A stretch of DNA of 64,000 nt from Aphelenchoides besseyi (Eukaryota > Nematoda > Chromadorea > Rhabditida > Aphelenchoididae), in the NCBI GenBank assembly GCA_024699855.1, contig JAMPIQ010000002.1, positions 16,182,001 to 16,246,000 of the forward strand, in the 5' to 3' direction. The translations under genes and the position numbers were made by a program. The notes beneath the pieces are model-generated. The model did no database searches, was not told the origin of the DNA, and worked only from the letters and a program-made list of their open reading frames with translations. Each line of letters opens with the position of its first letter. Position 1 is the first letter of the stretch. Shown here piece by piece: positions 42,539 through 53,455 of this stretch.

Positions 42539-45500
42539 ATGGTAGCTGGATCTAGAGTTGGTCTTCACTTTTTAACTTCCGCCTTACGACTCTTGGAACC
42601 GCGTGTTGATGATGACATTGTCGATCGTTTGCACTACTTGTACACTTCAATTCTTCTACTCATGTTCGCACTTCTTGTTTCCGCCAAGCAATACGGTAAT
42701 ATCTATGGATTCTGCGTTCAATTCATACGACTTTTCAGTTGGCCATCCTATCGAGTGTTTTGTCCCCGCTCAATTCACCAGTGGGTTTTGTGCTTTGAAA
42801 TTGATTAAAAATCGTTAAAACGTACGGTTTGGTGGGTTAGCGGTAAAATAAGCTATTTGTATGGGTTTGATAATCTTGTATAGTCTTGTATAGTATCAAT
42901 CGTGAGCTCGTCCAATTTTAATGTATTTAAATCTGCAAATTTTAATGTATTTGTATGCGTATTAACGGGGAAAAATCAAATCAAGTTTCTTGGTACGTAC
43001 TCATTTATTTAACTTGAGTGTAAAACGTACAACTTAAATTTGAGTAGAAAGATCGTGGTTTGAAATGATTCAAAGAAAAAACAAATGAAAGGTTTCATGG
43101 AATATGACTAATCACGGGCTTAAACGTTCTCAACCGACTTGAATGGCAACGCTGAAAATGAGGAAAGTAAAATCAACTAGAGCTGTAGACTTACCGTTGA
43201 CTTTCTTCTCCGAGTAGACGTCGTCGTCTTTTCCCTGACTCGGCTCTTCTTTGATCAAACGCCCGTTCGCGCGGCTCAGAATCTCGTTGATTGCATGTCG
43301 TTCGTCTTCCGTCAAGCGATCGGCAACTTGTGGTTGCAAAATCGCGAATTCATTGATATTCGTCCTGAAATTCAATGTGATTGCTTTAGTTGACACACCA
43401 CTCACGGGTTTTCGCCTTCGTACAGTTCGGCAAGATCAGAACGTGCTTTGTCGAAAAGATCGTCTCGGAGTGCTTTCGCGAACGTATACCCCGCGCAGCT
43501 CGTCTTCGGGTCGAACGGTCCGTCGTCGTTGCGGTCAGTTCCGCTTGTGTGGTGGAGCAGCCTTGAGGTTGTGCTGTCTAACGAACGACCGACAAGAACT
43601 GCACGGTTTTGAGGACCTAAAATTTAAAATGAATCGAGTCGAATGTGAAAATCGAACCGAACGGGATTCGTTTCACAGAGTTGGCATCGACTGTTCGAAG
43701 AGGTTGCGGGTGTCGGTTGGTTGGTTGGCGCAGTGTTGTTTGCCATTCCGGTGGATTAAAACCCTGAAACGTTTTGTAGAATAAACGATGGTTTGTGAAG
43801 TCGCGACATTACTCGAATATACGCAGAATGTCAACCTACGCGAAGCAAATGAACTCACATCGCGGTATGTGATAAATCACGGCGGTTCACACTCGTCGAC
43901 TGCGAGGAAATCGCGCCCGATTTACTGGTGGCGAAGTAGCTATCGATGGAAATTTGACGTCGACGCTGAGTTTTTGGATGTCGACTTTTCTAGAGCAGTC
44001 TGGTCGATTCGCGTGACACGGCCTTTCAGTCAAGCAAAACATCGACGGTTGACCGTAAGATGTTGGATTCCTGGAAGAAGATTGGCTGATCGACCGTCCT
44101 TTTTGACCGAAGAATATCAACCAACATATTTCTTATCACATCGATGTTTATAAACAGAAAAAAATTGCAAACAACCCGATTTATCGAAATACAAACATAA
44201 AGACAAAATGACTAGAATCGAACATCAACACAAACGTTACTCAAGAGTCCAAAAAGACAATACAGCTAAACGATCTGCTACAAAATTCGTTATTAGGGTT
44301 ACTGTGTCGAAAATGTCCCGTATTTAAATTAACCAATTTTAACGTATTTAAATCTTCCAATTTTAATGTATTTGTATGTGTATTAACGGAGACTTTTTTC
44401 TCAGTGAGCATGGAACAGTATGCGGAGGTTGGAATTAAATTTTTTGTTCGAGTCTAACTTTTTTGATTTCAGAATTACTGCTGGGTAATAGTTTTCAATG
44501 ACCATAAAATAAAAATGTTTGTAGGTGCAAAACACTTTTTTCATTCCATTTCACGTATGTTCTAATTTACGTAGTATCGACAGCACTCAACTTGTTTAGG
44601 AACACATCCCTCATCGATTGGAAGAACGAGAACGACGACAAATTGGTTATTATCAGTGGGTACCATTCGCATTATCCATTGCCGCGTTGATGTTTCATGT
44701 ACCAGCGTCTATGTGGCGAATGTTGGCAAGTCAATCGGGTTGGAATTTTAGGCCAAATCATAAAATCGACATTGATTTCAGGATTGAACGTCAGTCTTGT
44801 TCTTCAAACAGCCTGTCAAGAGCATAACATCGATCCGGATATGCGCGAGAAAACGATCGACATTCTCACACGTCATATCGACGAAGCTCTTCAGTATCAA
44901 CGGGACTATGGAACCAAAAACAAAAGTGTATTCTTATTTGCTTTAGTCAACGTTGGTCGATTTTACGGATCGTACGTTTCCATGATTTACATGTTGATCA
45001 AAGTCTTCCATCTGGTTAATGTGATGGTACAGTTCTACGCGCTGAATGCATTCCTAGAAACTTCTGATTATCCACTTTTCGGCGGTCACGTTCTTTACGA
45101 TTTGATGATGGTGAGTTTCTTTTGGTTGACTATTTGAAATTCCATTAACTGTTCAGAATCGGGAATGGCGCGATTCCGGAAAGTTTCCGCGCGTTACGTT
45201 GTGTGACTTCGAAATTCGTGTGTTGGGAAACATCCACCGACATACAGTTCAATGTGTTTTGGTGGTGAACATGTTCACGGAGAAGATTTTCGTCTTCCTG
45301 TGGTTGTGGTTTGTCTTTCTCGCCATGATCTCAACCATCAACATCAGTGCATGGATGGCGACATTGTCGATTTCGGTTTGTCGGCAGAATTTTGTTGAAA
45401 AGTTTCTCGACGTCGAAGACACAACTCCAAACGAAATCCACGAGTTTGTCGAAAAGTTTTTGCGACCCGACGGTAAGCTTTGTATTAGTTGAAAACATCT

Positions 45501-45866
45501 TCTGTAACATCCTAATCGCATATAGTTGCTTGATCATCCGTTTCAGGTGTTTTACTGTTGAAAATGTTGTCAATGCACGCCGGTAATGTGATGTGCGCGC
45601 GTTTAACCGAACAACTTTGGTTACGACATGCAAGAGTTTATCGTCAAAAAGCAATGCTCGTCGCACCACCACAACGCAAAGACTCGAATGCGTCGATGAG
45701 TTTGAGAAGAAGGGCTTCGACACGGGAACGACGTTTGTCTCGGACCTCGTCGCATGGAACCGATCGAATGGAACGTGGACCGGCAATACTTGATCCAACT
45801 ATTATTTTAAGCGGACCGCCTTCAATGACTCAGTCCTACAGTGACACAACTCGTCATTATGTTTAG
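42539..45866 (+). CDS. inx: Innexin gap-junction channel protein
   Basis: Forms gap junctions or hemichannels in the plasma membrane. Nine exons (42539-42695, 42739-42780, 44405-44427, 44473-44484, 44525-44554, 44600-44738, 44782-45110, 45157-45472, 45547-45866) sum to 455 aa in frame. It has four membrane helices. Loop 1 carries the paired cysteines (IECFVPAQF and ENYCWVQNTF), and the signature YYQWVPFALSIAALMF begins helix 2. Loop 2 has LCDFEIRVLGNIHRHTVQC with two cysteines. The C-terminal tail is Arg/Ser-rich and probably phosphorylated. Exons 3, 4 and 5 are only 23, 12 and 30 nt. Intron 2 (1624 nt) contains a complete antisense gene and two copies of a 60-bp repeat. The donor of exon 2 must be GTGGGT at 42781 to keep frame. 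Confidence 0.94.
42912..42971 (+). repeat. 60-bp direct repeat, copy A, in innexin intron
   Basis: 55 of 60 positions match copy B at 44333-44392, in the same orientation. The unit itself holds two similar halves of about 24 bp, each around AATTTTAATGTATTT. It lies 131 bp after the innexin exon 2 donor. Confidence 0.9.
43120..43746 (-). CDS. Unrecognised gene nested antisense in the innexin intron
   Basis: Four exons (43677-43746, 43406-43616, 43195-43364, 43120-43151) join exactly to 160 aa from the ATG at 43746 to the TAA at 43120-43122. The start is Asn/Thr/Pro-rich (MANNTAPTNQPTPATSSNS). A more ordered part follows: TFAKALRDDLFDKARSDLAE, then QVADRLTEDERHAINEILSR, both likely helical. 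It ends in an acidic/basic tail (EEPSQGKDDDVYSEKKV). No signal peptide, membrane helix or known domain was found, so it looks like a small cytosolic adaptor. It lies between the two copies of the 60-bp repeat. Confidence 0.7.
44333..44392 (+). repeat. 60-bp direct repeat, copy B, in innexin intron
   Basis: Same orientation as copy A (42912-42971), with 5 mismatches in 60. It ends only 12 bp before the acceptor of the 23-nt innexin micro-exon. The two copies bracket the nested antisense gene. Confidence 0.9.
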
Positions 45867-46611
45867 AAATATCAAAACTCGTCTTTCAAACATTTTCCCG
45901 ATCTCCCAATGGTCTTTTCACAAGATTGCAGTTTTTGTCACGATCTCAGAAGCTCGAATTGATGTTATAATGCCAATTCATCTCAGGTTCTAAGAGAACA
46001 TTAATGTCGACTTATTTGCGGGTATTTCGCTGAGATAATAAACGAATTGACGTGAAGCATATAGTTTCCAGAGACTTGTATAATTGATTTAAAAGTTTAT
46101 AAACAAAAGTTCAAAGACATAAGTATTCAATCAAAAGTCGGAGAGTTCACCGCAGAGATCAAAACTCTTGCCGGACATCTAGTCGACTGCTCATACCCAC
46201 TGGTGGGGAGCTGTCTGTTTGGGGCATTTTGGAAACGGAGCGTTTAACGCAAACGAATGACTGGGGCCATTTGTTCCGGCCTAAAGGAATTGACGGCACG
46301 ACCGCTATCGACCTCGCCGGCCATTGTCTTTTGCGGCTTACGATGTGGGCGAAAGTCACGGGTGCAGTCTTCGAAGCACAATCGTTTAATACTCGTCCGA
46401 GTTTGCTGAGCTTTTTACAGCTACTTAACCGGTCATTTACCTAAATCATAGTCAAAAACTTTCTTCTCATATGACTGACCTTTTTATCATCTTATTTTCG
46501 TAGGTGAAATCATCTACTCGTAACTTGAATACCTCAAAAATATTATGTAATTAGTCGTGGGTTTTAACTGTTTGATCACTTTCTAATACACGCTGTTCAG
46601 ATACAAGAGAA
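45867..46611. other. No gene seen
   Basis: Innexin 3' region and TMIE promoter. An ORF at 46229-46444 (e.g. WGHLFRPKGIDGTTAIDLAG) is mildly protein-like, without a start or splice context. Confidence 0.4.
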
Positions 46612-46995
46612 ATGGGTAACGAGAACGGCGAATCCAAATCGGCACTCGACAAGTTCGTAGCTCCCGGTCTACGAGTTTGGATGGTGATTGGTCTGATCGG
46701 ATGTGTGATGCTTGTTATGATTGTGATCGTGTGTTGTTTCTGCAAGATTCGTATTCCACGTACAAAACGTCAAATCGAAGTGATTGCGACGAGACGAAAG
46801 ATGCGTAAACAACAACAGAGCGGAGCGTTGAATGGCGGCGGAATGAACGGTCAGGACTTGTACGAGGACCGGCGAGCTCAGACGATTGTCATGAATTCGT
46901 TGGCCTCTCGACCCGCCAAATCGGATCGAATGCAAACGGCCGGTGGTAACGAACGTCGACGGGAAACTTTGAACTCGCATAGCGTTAACGTTTGA
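46612..46995 (+). CDS. tmie: TMIE: mechanotransduction channel subunit
   Basis: Transmembrane inner ear protein, a partner of TMC mechanosensory channels in vertebrate hair cells and in nematodes. A single exon of 127 aa starts at the ATG at 46612. The conserved core is plain: LRVWMVIGLIGCVMLVMIVI as the membrane helix, then CCFCKIRIPRTKRQIEVIAT, matching the vertebrate RVPRTRKEIEARY stretch that contacts lipids and the channel. The N-terminus is short and polar, without the signal peptide of the vertebrate protein. The C-terminal tail is polar (RRKMRKQQQSGALNGGG...) and differs from the Lys-rich vertebrate tail. It lies upstream of, and converges with, RAB3GAP1. Confidence 0.92.
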   Translation: MGNENGESKSALDKFVAPGLRVWMVIGLIGCVMLVMIVIVCCFCKIRIPRTKRQIEVIATRRKMRKQQQSGALNGGGMNGQDLYEDRRAQTIVMNSLASRPAKSDRMQTAGGNERRRETLNSHSVNV

Positions 46996-47368
46996 AGATA
47001 TCGAGACATCAGGATGACATTCAATTATCGGGTATTGTTTCATTTTTCTATGATTCCAAAAACTTATGTTAATAAGACGGTCGCTTTGCTTAACATTTCA
47101 CAGTTTCGTTCTCACAGTCGAATACAATATGCTTGCCCTTTACTTTCTCCAATAGTTATATAGTCTTCAGAAATAAACGACGACTTCAAATCGTTGTCTT
47201 TAAAGTTGTTCACTGATTTGTTTAATCACAGTTGCAATGATTAGCAAACAACAAAAATCCTGTACATCAACGAAAAGCATTTTCTCAACGAAATACTCAG
47301 CAGTCATCGAGAAACATACCTCAATGTTGCTATGTACAAAAGACAAAAAGTTCGACTAGAACGAAGAG
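46996..47368. other. Convergent 3' regions
   Basis: Space between the TMIE and RAB3GAP1 stops. An AATAAA at 47171-47176 is the likely TMIE poly(A) signal. No gene. Confidence 0.5.
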
Positions 47369-50300
47369 TCAAATTAAGGTGACATCGTCAGTGAAAGCAC
47401 CAGAAAGATGGAAATGTCGATCGCCAACGGACGCGTACATTCGCTGTGGAACTTGGCGGGAGCCAAGACCGGGACGTGGAACGAGCCAACGAAACAAATA
47501 GTGTTTTCTTAAAACAATTTTAGCCAATAAAATTAACCAAAATCTTACCGATGGGGTTTTGGAAGTCGTAGCTTAGGAGATGGTGCTGAGAATTTTGGAG
47601 CGTCTTCTTCTTCCACAGATGGAATGCTCAAAGAACGAGCTTCACGATCCATGATTTGTCGAATGCAACGCGCAATCGCTCCATTCGGTGCGTCAAGAAT
47701 ACGAACGGAGCGTTCTTGACGTACAACATTTAACACAAACTCTTGCAAAATGTCTTTCTCAATTTCCAAATCACCAGCCATAGTCTCAACCAACGAATTC
47801 ATAGAGGGCCATTAAACTCGCACTTACCTCATCGTTAATCATCTTTTCGAACGATTCAAACCACGTAATTCGATTCTCGATATAACTCACTTGTTTGTAT
47901 GCTTCCTAAAAGCCATTTATGACAATGAAAATTTGAATGTTGCTCACGTAAAACTCCTCCAAATCACCTCGACGAGCAGCTTTCACAACCCGCTGACAAA
48001 ACTCAAAGATCTGCTCCGACACAAGTGGTTCGACGCGTTGTGCTGAAACAGCGATTACTAGAATTTGAGGTGAAGAAAATAACGTACATTTCAAGACGAA
48101 AAGATAGGCAACATTGTAAAAGACGTTCGGTTGAATCAAATCAACGAGTTCGCGTATCGATAAATCTTTGAATTTTTGCAAGATCTAAAGTCAAATAGCT
48201 CTCAGACTCTAAAATTATAATACTCACTGAATGAGCTTCTTTAGCATCATTGAATAGTCGCTGTTGGTTAGAGACGGGAATCGGCTTTGCGTTCTCCCAT
48301 GTATCCAACCAGTGGTTATTGGGTACCGTCATTCGTTCGGACAAATGAGCTGAAACGAATATTCTTTTCATTCTCAAAAAGATGGCTTACGTTCTCCTTC
48401 GTCCGGAACAACCCAATCTCTTGGCGAATGCCATCGGATGAAGTCTTCAATTACGGCTCCCGGATTTGCTGCTTTGAACGCTTGCATATCCGATAGCAGA
48501 ACGTCCAGCTGTTCTTTGACTCGATCGTCCGCACTTTTGGATGCCAATGATTGTGCATGATCGTCAATCATATCGTCGGTCATAGGCCCTTTGTCCTGAG
48601 TAATTGGTTCGTAAATCGTTTCTTTCGGACGTTTCAACAAGTTAATATTGAGAGGTTTCAAACGTCCACGAGGCGTTGAAACGTCGTTTGGCGCAATCTG
48701 CTCGACCTCCTCACCGTCATCCGCATCGTAGAAAATTTCGGAACTTGAGCCTAAAGAATCTTAAAAGAGGAAAGAAAAGAAGTTAACTCACTTGAAGCAC
48801 TTAACGTCGTTTGAGCGTTAGCCAAACTCAATTTTGCATGATTCTTTCGACGGGTGTTAATACAAAATTGTAGCATTTGAAGTTTTTGATGCAACAACGA
48901 GCTACTCAACGTGGGTGTGGAATCAACGTCCAATCTATAAACATTGTTGGATGAGTTTTTACTCGCTAGTTCTAACCCCGGCAAATTCTCAGCGTCATCA
49001 AATCGATTGTCCAGTTCGATTACGAAGTGATGCCAAACGTGACAAAATCTCTCAATTGAATTCTCGCCATTCATTAAACATTTGGCCAACAAAACACTGA
49101 TTCTCGATGTTAACGAATCGTACGGCGCCGCTTTACACGAATTCAATTTGTTGAGACATTTCGATTGGAATTCGGTCTGATTTGTCACCTTATTTACAAT
49201 GAGTTCTTCGTTCGAAAACAATCTTTGTATCGCTTCTACAGCAAATACCCGCTGAAATGTTCAAGTTCCAACGGTCGTTCAAAGGCGATGTTACTTACCG
49301 ATCCTTCCGCAGATTCCGTTCGACGAACAAAATTGATGTCCGCAACCTCGGATGTATGTCCGTGAGTCAGTTCGGAAAGAGCGTTTGCAATTTGAGGTTC
49401 CGTTTTGACGGAAGGAATGTAATCAGCAACGAACTTGTTTGAATAGGGAGCTTCATGCAAATCGATCAGTTCGTCCATAATGCTATCTGCATGAGAATTC
49501 TAATGGATCGCTTATTCGTGAAAAAGACTCACGTAGCATCTTACGACTCGTGTCGAACTTCACATCCACCAACCAACGCGGCGAAGTGTAGGGATCGAGA
49601 TCGGAGAAATGCTCGTTCTCATTCACGGTCTCATCGTTCAATCGCGGCCATAAAACGGAGAGTAGAACTTGACTTAAACACGAAACCATTGCAATTGATG
49701 GAAAACACAGAACTTACCGTACGGAATTTCGGTCCTCACCGATTTCCAATTGAAAAAGCTTCGACTTATCATCGTCTGTCGAATCGCTGTTCTGTTCTGA
49801 CTCGGACTTATTGTTGTAGACATAATCGAATTGAACAACCGAATCGATGGGCGGCAAACCGGAGGCGTTGCAGTTCTAAAAATGACGTGAAAACTTCGAA
49901 TCAATCTCCGGCACAACAAACCACATTCTCTCGAAACAAGTCGACCAATCCGGCATAGTAGCCGAGTTTTCGTAATGAATCAGTGGTGCGAACCGATTCG
50001 TAGTTGGTTTGCACGTTTCGATTCAAACATACGCCGCTGAATTGCTCACGTTCCCGTTCGCCGATACGAACGAAAAACGGAATCTCGCTAAACATCCAAT
50101 TAAAATCAAACGATCGAGCAACCTACCAGCCGGTGTTCAGAAGCGCGACATTCAATGCGGACAAAATGTCTTTGTAGGTGTTCTCGTCATCGACTCTTCC
50201 CGCATTATCCACCGCTTCTAATAGCAGATGCTCGAAAACTCCGTACTAAACGCAAATAGCTCATTGATATCAATTGAAGATACCTGCGAGTAGACGGTGT

Positions 50301-50732
50301 TTTTGGAACGTAGATCGAAGGCCGGTAGAGTCATTTCGCGGACCGCCGTTGGCAAATACGCGAACTCCGTTGACTCCGCGGCATCTTCTTCGTCGTCGTC
50401 TTTTATGGTTTCGTCAAAGTGCAAAAACATTAGAGCGAATTCGCTGCCTTTGAATGTCACAGATTTGGATTTCGATTGCAGTTTCTGAAAGTTGTGCTGT
50501 GATCCAAAGATCAAGAAGAGAATTTGGTTACCTGTTTCAGAAACGGAACCACCGATGGACGCACGCCAATCGCATTCCATTCGTGTAAAATCGACTCCAA
50601 CTGAACGACGAATCGCTCGAACTCGGTCACCACAGTGAAGTCGTTGATCTCGAAAATTTCCGACTCATCCCTTTCCTCCCCTTCGACCATCTTCGAAATT
50701 GGGAACAACGATTGTCGGAGTTCAGATATCAT
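47369..50732 (-). CDS. rbg-1: Rab3 GTPase-activating protein catalytic subunit (RAB3GAP1)
   Basis: Together with RAB3GAP2, it acts on Rab3 and as exchange factor for Rab18, in exocytosis, ER structure and autophagy. About 13 exons run from the ATG at 50732 to the TGA at 47369-47371. Landmarks are SEIFEINDFTVVTEFERFVV, SALNVALLNTGCEIPFFVRI, WPRLNDETVNENEHFSDLDP, LLHQKLQMLQFCINTRRKNH, the catalytic-region signature DMQAFKAANPGAVIEDFIRW followed by HSPRDW, NNHWLDTWENAKPIPVSNQQ, and the C-terminal VPRPGLGSRQVPQRMY. A start at the ATG at 50690 (MVEGEERDES) would match the vertebrate N-terminus better than the first ATG. Introns are mostly short. Confidence 0.95.
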
Positions 50733-53455
50733 GCGATAGTCACGTTCATTGCATTCCTACGATCTCGCAGCTCCTCAGAATCGATTCCGTGCATCGGGAC
50801 ACAATTTCGCAAAGTGCCGTCGGCTCTTGTTTTGTGACGCAAAGATCTTCTTCGATCTGAACTCGTTTTCTTCATTGAATCATTTTGCGTCTTATAGTCT
50901 TAATGGTTTGTACGAAAATTTTCGCAGAAGTTTTCTGCCAAAAGTCAACCGACAACAGACTGCTCCGTGAGTATAAACATTGGTTTGTTTGCCGCCCTTT
51001 TCTGTTTACCTGTCCAATTCGAGACTTAAGTTCGTGATCGCTTTAACCGTTTTGTTTGTTCGATTTGTCGCCTTCGGAGATCAAATCAAAATCGTTTGTG
51101 CTTCAGAATCGTCGGGAGAAACTCGATTGGTTCGTATCCTTGAATTGATCATTTCAATTCCATGCTCATTCACGTGTTTTGAACCCGTAGAATTGATCTC
51201 TAATCGAAGTTTTCGGTCCACTTTCACAAGCGAAACGTCGTTTTTGTTCGTTGAATCGTCGGCCCTAGCCAACTTTTTCTCCTGGACGTATTATCACGAT
51301 GAACATTTTCAATTGGTTGCGTCTCCGTTGCTTTGAAACACAATCGAAGGACACGGAGCGGAACGTCAATCCGATTACGTACGTTTACTGCCGACTTCTA
51401 ATCAGTTTGGTTTCCGTCCGTTTGACGAACAATGTGCTTATTAGTTTTAGTTTTTTATTGTTATCATTCCCATCGATTGGCCGCCAATTCAATTGTCGAA
51501 TGGAAATCACGAAGATCGAATGTTCGGAAGCCATTTTCATCCGAGAATACACACGCTTATGCTTCGGAAGAGAAAATCTCGCGTTACTATGGACGATTTC
51601 GAGTTTCTCAACTTCCGCAGCTTACTCCCGACTCGTCGATGCGTAAAGCGTGTTGGCTAAAAGTTTGTTGAGACCTTCGATTTGAAAGCTAACGACATTT
51701 TTGTATTGTGATTGTAAAGTTCATCAGGTGTTTTGTTCGCTCCTTTCCGATTTCCCACGACCAATCGAGTGCAGAGAACGAAACTCGGCATTTGACGTCT
51801 GAAAACACCAATTCGTCACCCCGAGCCGGCCGTTTGGTTGATCGCAGACGTCCGACGGAGCTTTCTACAAAGAGAGTGCTAAAATTTGGCGACTTTAAAA
51901 GCAATTCAACGAAAGCGAACGGTTGTTCTATGATGTTCGTATTTGCATTTTGTTCAAGTTGTTTAATCTCTCCCTCTTGATCAACCGATTACTTCGAATC
52001 GATGAGCATTTCGATCTGATATCATTGGTAGTCCCGGTTAAACGCATTCGATTACCAAAAACTCCCAACTCTTCATTGAATTTGCCTTGTTATTATACTC
52101 CCGCATTACGCTCCGCTTGCTCACCGAAACGTCGCTTTTGCGTCGATGCGCGTGAGATGACATAATCCTGTCGATGGAAATCGAAACGATTTGAATTCTC
52201 ATTATCATTGACCCGTCCAATAGAGAGGTTTGTTCAACATTCCAATCACAACGACAATACGTGTACACGACGGTCGAGGTTCTTTCGTCGAATAGCTCTC
52301 GGAAGTTTCGGCACTTCGCAAAACGTTGATTCGTCTTCGAGTTTTTAAACGGACTTCTCTTCCTCTCATTTCAGCTAAACAAACAACTCTGTCGCGCGTG
52401 ATGAGCACATGAAACGTGAGTTGCTCTTCTGTTTACGTTACTGTTTTTCGTTCGCGCAGTATAACCGGCGGTTGTTTGATTAAAATTTTTTGCGATTTTT
52501 CAGATCCATATACACTTTTTGCAATGGGACAACGAGTTTTGTTCCATGACGCCGCTTGAGCTTCTACTTCAAGGCTCCATCAACAAGTCGTCCAATCGGT
52601 AGTGTTCGCTTTCGCTTTACCTCCCGAACTTCAATTCGTCATTTTGTTTTTGTGTGATTTGTTCGCTTGAACCCTTCACATTTACACACATCAGTGGCAA
52701 TCATAAAGCCGATCCCATTGCGGATCGGCGCGGTCATTTCGCTAAAGATCGTCGGCTAAAAGGTAAGTGCACACAACGAAGCCGCGAACAAATGCATTGC
52801 TCCTCAATCCGAATGATTATGTAAGCAATCGATTAACCACAATGATACTAACGAGAAACTTCTATCACTTCAAATGCTCCAGTTTTCGTGCAAACTGCGC
52901 AAAATCTATCGGTTTGACACACAAGTTGGTGTCCACAAAGAATAACTACGAGGGTATCTTCAACCGAAAGTACTTTCACTCAGAACCTGTGGTTTGTACG
53001 ACAATCTTCGAGGACCAAAAAGCGTCATTGTTTTATCAACGAAAAGTCGCCGTCAAAACTCATGATCGAAACAAGCTGTCGACAATTCGTTTTTTCTGAT
53101 AAGAATCGTTCGTTTTTCATCGCCGTCACTCTTTGCCCGCCGTCTAATTTGGTGGGTCCGTACGGCGCGTCCAAAGATTGTTCGATGGTCAATCAATCAC
53201 GAAAATGATTCGGAGGTTTAGTTCCCACAAAAACAGATTCACCATTTCGTTTCCATGACTCACTTTGCTTAACCGAACGTGCTCGAATTGGTTTTGTTTT
53301 CTGATGTTGAAAGTCGGCCATAGATTTCTTTATTTTTAGACACAAAGTCGTTGAGTTGTGGATTTACAGATTTTTCGATTGCTTACTAATCTATCGGACA
53401 AGTTCCATGATTCCTATCTCTAAACTCTAAGACTACTTTTTGACTGACAATCAAA
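50733..53455. other. 2.7-kb interval without a clear gene
   Basis: Between the head-to-head RAB3GAP1 and P5B ATPase genes. ORFs up to 118 codons are not coding-like. It may hold 5' leader exons of the ATPase; several TTTCAG sites occur (e.g. near 52507), but none can be tied to a donor with confidence. Confidence 0.4.

Noticed and set aside
46275..46300. Exact 15-base match (TAAAGGAATTGACGG) to the universal 18S rRNA motif
   Set aside because: Sequence on both sides does not resemble 18S rRNA, so it is most likely a coincidence and not an rRNA fragment.
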